From: Cristatella mucedo
Lineage: Eukaryota; Bryozoa; Phylactolaemata; Cristatellidae
DNA length: 64,000 bases
Reading direction: 5' to 3'
Assembly (NCBI GenBank): GCA_009760855.2
Contig: WPIO01000156.1
Coordinates: 749,501 to 813,500 of the forward strand
Shown here piece after piece: positions 26,156-38,400 of the stretch (its first letter is position 1; each line of letters opens with the position of its first letter). The notes beneath the pieces were generated by a model, which did no database searches, had not been told where the DNA came from, and worked only from the letters and a program-made list of their open reading frames with translations. The position numbers and the translations under genes are program-made.

Positions 26156-28099
26156 GCATAACCGCGAGAATCGGCGCTGCACCTACAAGTGGTTAACTAT
26201 GCAATCAGGTATTAGTGGCTCGTCGGCTGAGACTGGCAACATTACGAACACTGCGTTGTCAGCCCAATTCTGCCCGGACGTGAAAGCCGCCATACCCGTT
26301 TGCATCGATATCGTAGCACAATCGCAAGCGCTTCCCACCGCCCGGCAGTCCAATAGCTTCCGTCGGAAACGGTAATACGCCTCACACAAGAAAGCGGTCA
26401 CCCATCCGGACCGGCGGCACTCCAGGATCGCTGTCGAAAGTGTGGTGTGCTACGCACATGAGGTGCAAGCGATAAGCATTGCAGGGATCACGAGAATGCT
26501 TGCAGTAGTCAACCGGTACTGACGACATTCGACACTTCATCTACTGCCAAGCATGAACCAGTGCCTCCGTCCGTGCTAGGAGCGCCGACGTGACCGCTGA
26601 TGAGACCGTCGGGTCAAAGTAGGATTCTGTCGTTCTTCTCGAAGTCCTTCGGATACGATGCAGCTGACGAATTCATTCCACATTTCAATGTGTTCGTGAG
26701 CAGTCGCCACCCACGGGTCGAATCAGAGATCTATTTCCACTGTTTTTCAGTGTCGGAAGGACGCTCGTAGCGCGAAACTCAACTCGTTGCACCAATCGAA
26801 AGTAGCTATTCTATGAGCGTGCATATTACTCCCCTAACCTCAGACTATAAAAATTGGTTCTTAATCCTAATAATTTAGGAAACGCGAATTATTTTTGGGG
26901 TCACGTAATGTGGCTGACGTAGTATGCCGCGCGTTTCTATAATCAATTATTGGCCAAAGTGGCAATGCTAACGTTCGTTCGTCACGATACCTCCGCAGCA
27001 TCAGTTCGCATGGCAGATTCGGGCGCCATCACTCTCTTTTGCCTAGGGCACTCGCACTCCGTGGGGCTGTATACAGATTCACACTAACTGCGGAAATCGT
27101 GCCGCGCCTCGGAATATTTGGCACCTTCAGGCTTACGGAAAATGTGCGTCCGCTGAAAGAACGGGAAACTAGTTTTCTCTGCTTAGTATCCCAGATAAGA
27201 GTTGACCCTCCTTGGCATTGACAGCAGGTCCTCGCTCGGCAGCCGCAGGCGCTGCGTTTCTGAGCTTATCTTGGCATAATACCTTGCAGTCGCAGCGTCG
27301 CCCCGCGCCATGCCAGAGCCTACGCGAGCTGCACCGAGGCTGCTGCTGGAAGTAGCTTTTGTGCCGCTCGTACATTTTTCTAGCGCTCGTCACGCATAAA
27401 CCAGCGCATCTTTTTTCTACCACAAAAATTCGCTTGCTAGAAAGATAAGCGCAATCGGACGCCTCGGCAGGGCGAAAGCCCAAAGTCGAAGGCGCTATAC
27501 TGCCGCTGCTGCTCGAGTTGTGGAGACCGGAGCTGGTGCGATGCTCCGCTGCTGCTGGAGCCGCCTCCGCTTTCGAGACCCGCGTATTGTGCGACTTAAC
27601 GGAATAGGATTATCATTGTACGCACTCAGTCTAAACTCTTAATTAATTGTAAAGACGCGTCTTCATTTTCTCTTCGTTAGAACTAAGTCACCGCCGTCTG
27701 GTCATTCGCGCGGTCTAACGTCTCCCGCGAGAAAATCCACACGACGCACGCACACAGGAAGCGAACGACCAACGGCAGCAGTTAAAAAATATTTACCGCC
27801 AGCGGCGCCTGGTCTACGATAGCACGCGCAATTGCCCGAGGGCACTCGGTGCGTTTCGTTTCCGCTTCGGCGCCAGCACGAGCGGCATCGCGTTCGCGCG
27901 CGTGCGCGCGCGCGCCGCCGTCTTTCAGCCCGAGTCTAATCTCGTAAGCCGAGAGTCGAGTCGAGTAAAGTAGCTAAGCAGCTGCAGTTCTAGGTCTCTA
28001 CGTCGCTTCCGGGCGGCGGCGGCGGCGGCAAATGGCCGCAGCTCGTCATCGATTGGCTAGTCGCTTGCGCGCGGGGAGCTAACGACTAGCCGAGGTCTC

Positions 28100-29417
28100 T
28101 CACACTTCGCTGCTCGCGAGCTCCTTCCAAAGCAGCCGGGCGCGAGCCGGATTCGTCGCCGCGGCGGCGGCGGCGGCGGCGGGTCTGGCCGGCGAGCCGG
28201 CTGGCTGCGACGGCTCATTTCCGACCGCGGCCGACCCGCTTCGCGGCGTCGACGGCGAGCCGCCGCCGGACGATCGGTGCGGGCGCGCGGCGTAGCCCGT
28301 GGACGAGTCGACGGCCGTGGCGTCCGCGGCGACGCCGTCGCCGACAGCGCACTCTTTCGCGGCGAAGGTGCGCATCGCTCGGAGCATTTCGACGCCGTCG
28401 CCACTACCGTCAGCCGCGGATCTGGGACCCGCGGCCCAGGCCACAGACCTGTCCGCGACGGCTCTGCCGACCGTCGAGGCGCTTCGGAATGCCAAGGGCT
28501 GCTGCCCCTCGGCGCTCCGCTCGACGCCAGCGAACACCACGGGCGACAACCGCTCAGCGGTCAGGGTCGAGCTGCCGTTTCCGCCGAAGCTCGCTTCGCG
28601 CGGCGGGTGCGAGCGCAGCAATCGCGGTGCCGCGAGGCCGTCGGCGGAAACTGAAGCCGGCTCCCGAAGCAGACGCGGGCTGCTGCCGACGCCCTCGTTC
28701 GGCGTCAGGCGGGGAGCCGAGCGCCCTGTCAGACGCGGGCCGTCGTCGTACAGTGTGTCCGAGCTGCCGTCGGCCTCGCCGTCGGCGAGACACGAAGGCG
28801 AGTCCGCGTCGGTGCGACACGACTCGACCGAGCTGGCGGCCATCGGCGGGCGATTGAAGTACTCGCTGCTCTGCTGAAACTCGACGTCCGACGGATACTG
28901 CAGGCGCGTGTCGGAGCCGTACTGCCGGTCGGCATTCTCCTGGCGTCGCCGCTCTCTCGAGCGCGCCTTGCCGTTCCACGCGTCGCACGACAGCCAGCTG
29001 TTGTTGCTGCTGCTCGTCGAGCTGCCGGTCAGCGTCTTGCTAGAGGAAGACGCCGACGGCGACGACCTCGGCGACCCGCCGTCTCGTCTCGGAGACGAGC
29101 CTTCGGCTGGAGGGCGACTGCAGTCCCGACCGTTCGACGGCATCTGTCCACCGCCATCGTCGACTGCACCGGACGTGTCCGACAGCGTGCTCGAAGTCGA
29201 CGGCCCGAAGGATGCTGTTCGAGCACCAGACTTGTCCGTGACATGTCCGCACCAATCACCCGCCGATTGGCGGGCGATCTCGCTGAAGTCCACGTAGTCG
29301 GACGGGGTGTACAGCGACGATAGTTTACATGTGTCGTACATCTTCTTCAGACTGATTCGTGGCTCGGGCACTGGCCTTTTCTTGACGTGGTATAGCTGAG
29401 GAGCTGGTTGCAAAGAC
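28100..29417 (-). CDS. PHLPP: PHLPP last coding exon (C-terminal tail)
   Basis: Acceptor ATTTACAG|G. 438 residues, rich in Ser, Arg, Pro and Ala, mostly disordered. It starts [17 protein letters not shown] and ends with an alanine run, [11 protein letters not shown] and TAG. The last four residues fit a class I PDZ ligand; vertebrate PHLPPs also end in a PDZ ligand. High GC creates long open frames on the opposite strand, which are shadows. Confidence 0.93.
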
Positions 29418-32400
29418 CTGTAAATGAGAACTCTTTGGTACCAGCATGATTTTTAATGTGGGAGGTGGTTGCTTGAGATTAAATAGTATCGATTGCGGTT
29501 TTATCTCTGTGAGTCTTCAGATACACAGCAGGCTGCGTGTGAATAACTGCGTCATGTAACAGTCATCGCAGCATGCGCTCAGCAATGAGGACTGTTTTAG
29601 TTAGTTGTGTCAATGCCTGCTAGGGCCGCACGAGTTGGACATGCTGTTCGTGACGCCTGTTAAAGCAGCATACTTGCATGCATGGTGATTATGTGTGCCT
29701 TGGAGTGTACACATGCACTTACCAAATCCTTTTGGCATTTGCAGGATTCGGCGAAAAAACAAGCACATCGCCTCGCCACGTACAACTGCGTGAGGTAGGC
29801 ATTTCAACGTTTTCTAATGCAATGGCGAACTGTAAACAATGCAGTTTCTGGCAGGAATCGGCTACCAATATGTTATGTCAGAGGCCAACATGAGATGAAC
29901 GGTGTCCAATGAGCCGCATGTTACCCCGGAAGCTGTCAAGTCAGAGGCCAACTTGATAGCTGCCGGGGTTACATATGGCAGATTCGATGTGAGCTGTTTT
30001 AGTAGCGAAAGCAGTAGGCACGCGCCTAAAACAGTGGGTCCACTGCAAGCAGACTCCATCACCGCAGGCATCGTATAGCAGACAATCAAAGAGGCAGAGC
30101 TTCAGGAAGTGACGTCTACCTGGTGACGAGCTCGTCTACGTTCTGATAGTCGTCATAGGTCTTGAGTGGGCCAACGGCAGCGCTATACCTGCCGCTGCTT
30201 AAAGAGGACGAAACGAGCCGATGCAGCGACGAGCCTGACAAGCCGGAAGTGGCTGTTGTAGCGGCTGCTAAGGTTCCGTTGAACTGCACCACGACGACCG
30301 AGATGTTCTCAGAGCAGCCGTACGATTGGGCGAGGTCGCGAAGCAGCCTGGCGGCCCTGAGCGAACCTCCGGGTACTCCAGTGGCCGGCCTCGAAATCGA
30401 GACTGCTTCGGCGTAAGCCACGTGCCTGGCGTCAAAAAAGGGGGCTGCCGGATGCTTTTATTCGCCTCGCGAGGACGCACTCAATCTGACTCTCGCCTAG
30501 ACGCACGAGTCAACAAGACAGCACTAACACTACATAGCGGTAGTACAATGTCGCGTGAAAGCTGACTTGAAAGAAGAGGCAGAAGTACCGAAGAAGAGAC
30601 CGAGTGGATGAGTATTTGCAACTTGGGTCCATAAATATAAATATGAAAGTGAACTTACACATAAATGCCATGCAAACTATCCTTGTGCGATGGTACACAA
30701 TAAAGAAGAGATTGTAAGATTAGCATAAAACTGCTTAAGTGCTCTAGGAAGGAGAGTACTGCAAGCACCATCACCGACTGCCATCATCATTATCATGGCG
30801 ACGAAACGCATCAGCTTTCCAGCCACGACGTCTTTCACACACGCACGCACACACACACAATGAAGGTCCTACTGTTAGATCTCTATTAGCTCACGTATCC
30901 AATTACGATACATAGAGTAGTATTAATGGTTTTTTCCACAAAATGTGTTAGCCTTGTCAACTGGTGTTTACACGAGGCAAGTCATCTAATGCTAAATGTC
31001 AAGCTTATTATGCCTGCTAGTTCGAAGCTGATTGCTTAATTGCTTGGACCTTGCTGGAACGAGATAAACTGGCAAAAGACCATAAGAAAAGAAAGAAATA
31101 AAGAACATAAAGAACATAGTAATTATAATACATTTGTATAGCGATCTCAAAGAGCTGAATCCATTTCTAGGCATTTTTAACAGATGCAGTAGAGAAAGCA
31201 TAAAATTATTGGTTGTAAACATGACATTCAATCCTTTACACTTGAGTCAAAATGCAGTCACGTACCTCCACAGAGCTGCATTGGCTATTATCATAAATCG
31301 ATCCTGAGGTAAGAGCTCCAGTTCACTGACCCAAGGGTCCGGTAGCACGTGAGGGTACAGGTAGCTGCAGCCGAGGCACCTCGTCACTCGGCTCACACCG
31401 TCTACCTTGCCATCCTAAGGCGAACCGGATCAGCGAGTCAAGGGTGAGCCAGAATTAATTGAAGGCTAATTATAAAGGTGCAAATTGGCACCTCTGACAG
31501 ATTGACCAAATCGTGCAGACTTAACGATGCCGTACATCCGGTTTCGGAACACGGGCGTAGATAAAGTGCACTTGTGGCAAGGCGGAGTTTAATGATCTCA
31601 TCTAAAATACCACGGGTAAAAGAAAATAGTTAACGTTAGTTCCTCGAGCTTGTCGGTAAATTAACACCTAAATCTTAGCTCAGGGCTTAGGCGCTCCCTC
31701 TTCATCGCCCAGGAGGTCACGTTCGAGTCCTGCGATGGGCGATCCCTCATTGCTCCCTGCAAGCGATGGGGACAACATTTAGGGCTCATCTGCCGCTATA
31801 TAAATATGGCTGTTGAATCAGCAAACCTTAGACGAAATTCTTTTATTGAGCAGTCGAGCGAGAGTGAGTGGCATAACGATCTCAATCGAACGAGTGAAGT
31901 TAATAATTTAACATGCCTAAACCTAACCTAAACCTAACCTAAAATGCACCAGCGACGAATTTTCAAGCCGCCCTTTTCACCCATCGTTCAATCTCGATGA
32001 TTAAAGCCTAAGACAGATGTTCTTATATAGCTCACGATTCAGAGCATGAAAGGCTCGCGCAGTGATCGGTGCGGCTCCAAAATGACCATGAGCGCAGAGC
32101 TCGAAGTGAGAGTCTGAGCTCTCAACCTTGGCCTCTAGTCTAACCAGGGTGGAGTAAGGTGCGGCTCGCTGTTGTCGAAGCTGCCATCGGATGATGCGTC
32201 CAGTCGCGTGTAGCTGCCGTGGAGCTGACATTCCTAGAGGACATAACCGACCAGTATTAGTATGCCAGTGTGACCAGTATTAGTATGCCAGCGTGACCAG
32301 GAAGAGCGAGAACAGAAGGAATCTCGTAGGGAATAAGAGGATTAATTCAAGGGGACAGGGCATGTAAAACGATCTTTTCAACGGACTGCTCACAAGAATG

Positions 32401-35400
32401 CCAGTGGTAACGTGATCTTGCTATGTACCAAAAATACCCTGAGCACAGCCCGCGGCTACTTGCTGATTCAAGACATTTAAAGTTGATTGGCCTTGACAGG
32501 GTTATCTAGAGCAAAGCCATTAAGATAAATGCCTCCGAGAGTACACAAGAGGTCGCATAAGAGGTCACAGCGTCGATCGCTGCGTCCAGCCGTTGGTACA
32601 TCGACAGCTTGGTGACCGGACTCTAGATAGTGTCAGTGTTAAGAACGAGTGCTTGTCGCTTGTTGGGTTCATCGTTGGCGGTAGTTCTATATGGATTTTC
32701 TAGACCCTAAACCGAAGGTAAAGGATTTCTAGTTATTTCAACTACTAGTGTTTCAAGCTATCGTACCAATACAATGGGTTGCTTCGAAATCAGCAATCTC
32801 TCCTTTCTACTCTACACTCCAAGCAGGACGCCTCTTCCACCTGCAGGCTAACCGGCATAGACAGAGACTGATGACCTAACAAGTAGGCGAGCGAGCAAAG
32901 CCGGAGAGATGGCGGCAGTCTCGCTCAGGCACTACTGCTCAAATATTTGGGCGGAAATTTTCGATTTCGTCGCCTACTGTGAGCGTAGGTCCGAACATTA
33001 ATTGGTTCGCCGAACATTAATTGGTTCGGATAAGCTGGCTCACGCGAACCAGCTACAGCGGCTCTCATTGTGGCACACTTGCAGTACCCAAGAGCACTTC
33101 ACAAACCGAGGCTAACTGTGAACCAATCCAGCGATCGTCCCTCCATCGGGCCGGCGTGAAGAAACTCTGCACCCGCCCAGTTGCATCGTCTTCAGTTATC
33201 CCTACTGATGTCGTCAACTATTATCCCTGCAGATATCGTGTGCAGATATTGAGTGCAGATTTCGTCTGCAGTTATCCGTGAAGAGGAAGATTTACTCAGT
33301 CTCTCCGCCGCATTTACGATGCGATAGAATGTCTCAGCTCTTCTTTCCTTTAGGAGAGTCTGTAAATGCCCAAGCCTTTTGCTCTATGATCGCAGGTTGT
33401 TTTCCGTAAATATATTTTCCAGAAATGTGCTCTCCATAAATATCCTTCACTCCGCCTTACGTTTACCACTTGCTAATTTCCTGACACTAGCGCCGGTCTC
33501 ACGCGATCCAATAAGGAGCCAGAGTGAATTTCTCTAAATACATAAGCCCGAAAATCGTAAGTGATCGTCTGTTAGTCTTCAAAATCAATGGCAAGCATAA
33601 GTTTCCATAATCTCGTGCTTGTTCGGGAGGATGGGATTACACAGTTACCCCTACAGAGTAAAGAAAGTGTCTGGAAAGAGATTCGGTACTCATGGCGTCC
33701 AATTTAAAAACGGCATTGTTATTGCTGTTATTACCTGCACGCTGCATTTACTTTCGTAACCTTCGTTGAAAACGAATTGCCGTACCTCGGTAATAATGCC
33801 GTCATCGTGGAACACTCGCCATGACTCTAGCGCGTCTTCGTTGACAGCGTGGCTTCGTGTGATTACGATCGGCTCACTTTCACCACGGCACAGAACAGCG
33901 CCGACATCGCCGCTGTTGGCCACCTCCAGCGTGTAGCCGCACGGAGCATTGTTGCCAGAGGGATCGCGTCTACGCCCGATCCAGCAAATAGCCGCCGATG
34001 CACCGAGCTTCTGACCAGTTGCTTGTAAGCCTCTAGAAATTAAATCGACGTCGCACTTCGGCGATTACTCCTCAAGCCGAACAGCGAAGGGCAATGGATG
34101 GCAATGGATGGCGAAACGGATGCAGGCGTCGACGGACTCGTAGCTTTCACACTTCGCATGCACCAGTGCCGGCAGTGTGAGCACCTGTGCGTAGCCAGTA
34201 GTGCATGTCTGAGATTCTCGCACGGCTCCTCCTCGTAGCGAAGCTCGCCTCTCTCGAACTCCTCGCTGATAGCGTGCGGCAGGATGCTCTTTACGGCGCT
34301 GGTGATCTCCTCATTGCGACCTCCGTCGACGACACCGAACAGAGCCTCGTCGCGCTTGCGATACGGCAACTCGTAGATCGAAGCCGTGCACAGCCTGGTT
34401 ACATCGATAAATAGCACTCGGCGGAGCACTCGGAGTGCCAAAATCCTCCACAGCAAGCAAGCACTCGCAAGCAACGCTTCGAAGTAACGCTATCCTGGGC
34501 AGGCAGCGACAGCACAAATGGCGCCAGCTGGAACAAAAGCTAAGACCAAAGATGCAGCGCCAGCCTAGTGTTTTTCCTTAAGGCAGCGTGCACACATGCA
34601 TACGTGCGTGCATGCATTTCGGCTGATCTTATGAAGCAAGCACATGCAGGCCTGCTCAGAAATACTGACGAGCGAAAGACCAATTGCGGCAACCTAAGTA
34701 TCTGGTTAGCTGAATAAGAGAAGGCAATACTGTTGAAGGAAAATGGCTAGCATTACGGTAATCTTCATTATCTTTTTTCCTGCGACCCAAAAGGAATGAA
34801 GAAAAGATGGAGCTGTGGGTTAGGCACCGGTGGCAAAGATAAATGATAATGTAATTCTGGTCGCCCCACTTTCATGTACCGGCTGCTAGGTTATCTGCGA
34901 CTAACAGGATCGTCATGGCATCAATCCCATCGTCAATGTTGGCAGCTTTTCCGAAGCAGGTGTCAACTGCCGGCACCTCGCTTGTCACGACCAATGCACC
35001 TCTGATGCACGAAGTACTCCGAAGTCTGTGGCTGTGCCACGAGCAGCGCATGCAGCAGTGCATCACTGGCACTGCACAGCAAAGGTTTAAGTCTCATCTC
35101 ATTGAGAGACTCCAGAGTATTGGTGGGCCGTGATGGTACACTAGATAAGGTGGTTGCGTTTCACGACCTTGGTCCCGCGGTCGAAGGTTCGAATCCTGCG
35201 GTGAGTGACTCTTTATCGCAGCTGCAAGCGGTGGTGATAGCAGTAACGGGTCTTCAGTCGCTATACAAAAGAGGCTGCTAGATCAGCTAGTAATGTATTT
35301 GATTTTTTAGTATTTATGTGAATGGTGGAAGATATCCAGCAGAACCCACTTAAGTATGGGCTACCTCAGGGCTCTGTGCTTGGTCCGGTTCTTTTCTCGG

Positions 35401-38400
35401 TTTATGCTCTCCGTCTCGCTGATGATATTTCCAGGCACAACTCAGGTTTTCACTTCAATGCAGATGAAACTGAGTTGCACCTTTGCTTTGATCCCCTCAG
35501 CCCTCGAGCACGTCGAATCCTCTCAAATTCTTTGCAGCATGCATTGATGACATCTGCACATATCTTGCAGCAAACTTTCTTAAACTGAATGATGATAAAA
35601 ACAACTTCCTAGTTATGGGCAAACCAAGTGTGATTCAGAAATTGGAAAACCTAGCGGTCAAAACCGGCTCTGCCAGCATACGTCCGGGTAAATCTGCATA
35701 CAATCTCTGTCCTGTTTCAGAGAGGCCTTTCACTAGATGACCACATCAGCTCCACAGTCAAGTCTGCCTACTTCCAGCTAAATAAATAAAATAAATATAA
35801 TTCATTTATATAGCGCCCCAAGAGAACTTAATCTTTATTCAGGCGCTTCACAAATGCCTCGGGGCTCGAGCCCACGACCTCAGTCAGACCTTGGTCGGGG
35901 CGAGCCCCTTAACCGCTAGACCAAACCAGCTCGGCAGCTACATATATATATGTTGCTATAATTCGGATTTTCTAAGGTATCGATCTTACATCTGAATCTG
36001 TCCATGCATTTGTGACATCCCATCTCGACCTCTGTAACTCACTGCTGGCTGGTTTACCGGCCTGTGCAATCAGGCACTTACAGCTGGTGCATAACTCTGC
36101 AGCAAGGTTCGTCTGTCGTGAGCGTCGATGTTGCCACATCACACTACTTCTTGCTGACCTGCACTAGCTTCCAGTCAAGCAGCACATCGACTTCAAAGTT
36201 CTGTCACACACTTTTAGGTCCCCTAGTCCTTCGGCTCCAGCCTATCTATCAAATCTACTCCCCACCAGGCAAAGTATCGTACCACCCGCTTTCCTGATTC
36301 TAATCGTTGACCTGTACCTCGTACAAACTTCAAATCCTATGGAGACCGTACGTTTATTCGTATGCTCCTAAAGCCCGGAAATTACTTCCAACAGGCATCA
36401 CGACACCCCTTGACGATATTTAAAAAAAAGCTAAAAGCTCACCTATTTATGGTAGCATTTAGTGGGTTAATGCGACTTATCCTTTGTGTGCTTATGCATG
36501 CTGACCCTGTGTATGTCACCTTTAAGTTAAGTTTGTTGTAATTGAGCATGCTACCACTAATAATAATTATAATAATAATGCACTTGATAAAGCGCTCTCA
36601 GAGAACTCAATCTATTTCTAAGCGCTTTACATTTGCACTATTCGACCACGCTTCCTCTGCAGCACATGTAAAGTGACTAGAAAGAGATTTAGTCGGCTGA
36701 GGCTGCTATACGAATGTATTAATATTCTTGGTATTATTCTTTCTTAGACGTCTGCCCATGGCCCGTCACAGCATGCAGCGCTCGATCGGCTTAGGCTGTG
36801 GCTGCCACCGAAGCCCTGTGCTCAAGGCTCAGGCTGCTGCAAGCTCATCTAAAGAAGCCCTCGTGGCTGCTGCAGCCGACGTAATGCAACTGGTCTGTAT
36901 TACTGCTCTGCCTGTCATCCGTACTGGCTTGAGAAATGAGTAGGTCGACATCACAGGAATAGCCCTCACTGTCGTTCCTAAAAATCCTGACGGCTTTCCA
37001 GTTCGAAGCCCCCACCACTAGATGCCATTGTCTCTAATTACAGTTCCTCGAAGCAGCCAGCAACCCATCCGTAGCACCTCTGCTCATGCAACAAGTTGAG
37101 TGGACGGAGTCTAGCCATGCAGCACCACAGCCAGCAGCACCAGCAGCATGCCGGCCAAGTAGGCCATGACCTCGGGTTCAGGTAATGCCAGGAGTTAGTC
37201 TGTATTAAGTCACTCTTGGCCTTGCAGGCCTCGGCCCAGGTCGTTAGCTGACCTGGTGTCAAGGTGCTGGCATCAAACCAGTCGAATTGAGCTTGTAGCA
37301 GGTAGCTGGGTACACAACCGCAATCCGAACAGGCTCTCACAACCGCAAGCAGAACTAAGCAGTTCGGCAAAGGCAGCGAAGCAAAATTCACTACGATCTG
37401 TCGATGACCACCATAGTAGTAGCAGCAGAGGCAGTAGGGGCAGCAGCAGCAGCAGGAGCTCTATGGCAAGCAGCAGCACGAGAGGGCAGTCGCGATGGGT
37501 GGAGAAAATCTCACCTCGACCTAGACACAGAACGCCTGCAATCAACGACAGAACAGGTGAGAGAGAACGACCGATTGTAAGACGGAGTGCTTCAATAAAT
37601 TTTCTACGGGACGGCAAATCTATTGCCAGCTCCGTTATAAATCACAGCTGACCCAAAACGCATGCCAGTTTGCTCATGAACACTGTACCTAGTAGACCTA
37701 CATCGGCACATATCTGTCAGCACATTGCGCTGACAAGGCACGGCAGTCTAAGCTTAGCATCTGCCCTCACTTGCTGGGAAATGTGCAGTGCAGAATTATT
37801 TGGGGACACGTGGAGTTTACGATCTGTGTATCACGTGATACAATGCATGAAGACTTGTGCGGATGCACGTAGGCACACGAACTAATCTTCAGCATGTACA
37901 TACAAAGCAGGTCGTGCAGGAGCAGCAGATGAAATGGATAACCTGACATGCAGCTATCGAAAAAGAGAAGTGCACAGCTCTGGAAACAGAGCAATTATCT
38001 GAAAGATGAAACAATATTAGTCACAAGCAGCCTTGCTGCTTTTTTTTTTACTGCATTAATGCGTTTCCGGCCGTTTGCCATGGCATCTCTCGATTCCACG
38101 GCTACGGCTTTGTCGAGAGCCAAAGTACTAGGCTATATCGATGCACTCATCGCTATCATCTGAACACGCTGGGCGCTTGACCACGGACGACTTAAGATGG
38201 AACGACGGTGCTGAAATGCTACTGCTACTTTGTGCCCTTCCTTTGCAGCTCTCTAGTTAGCAAAGGAGGCTTTACTCAGAGGAGCCGTTCCGTCCACTAC
38301 TTCCGGCTATGTCAACACACTCAATATGGCATTTTGAACCCGTGCCAGAAGATAATGGCCCTATAGTTACCATTGGAGACCGATGTTGGCCCACGTTTGG

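Larger units (their letters stand above)
24350..28099. other. Intergenic between CEP72 and PHLPP, no gene recognised
   Basis: Both genes are on the minus strand, so this holds the CEP72 upstream region and the PHLPP 3'UTR and downstream region. The longest frames, about 100 codons, have no recognisable domain. A GC/CpG-rich stretch at 27480-28090 includes alternating 'gcgcgcgtgcgcgcgcgcg' and may be PHLPP 3'UTR. I found no convincing minus-strand AATAAA close to the PHLPP stop. Confidence 0.5.
35058..36545 (+). mobile_element. LINE-A copy carrying nested SINE-B and SINE-A
   Basis: Plus orientation in a PHLPP intron. RT pieces 'LQSI', '[21 protein letters not shown]' and a mutated YADD box (NADE) at about 35450, then post-RT blocks to the 'catgctgaccctgtg' tail at 36540. 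SINE-B interrupts it at 35125-35315 and SINE-A at 35785-35942. Inactive. Confidence 0.88.

Noticed and set aside
28277-29297. Several plus-strand frames over 100 codons
   Set aside because: Antisense shadows of the GC-rich PHLPP last exon.
32001-32231. 76-codon minus frame as an extra PHLPP exon
   Set aside because: Exons 34032-33786 and 31414-31266 join directly in phase 0 to give IITEDGKVDGV, the conserved PHLPP sequence, so nothing belongs between them.
35160-35215. Functional tRNA gene
   Set aside because: A-box and B-box-like sequences are present, but they belong to SINE-B, which recurs with the same non-tRNA body and has no intact cloverleaf that I can fold.
37038-37391. 117-codon minus frame as part of the PHLPP phosphatase region
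   Set aside because: Exons 39948-39829 and 34394-34185 already join in phase (NRNRLCTAS). The frame is Cys/Trp-rich without a domain.
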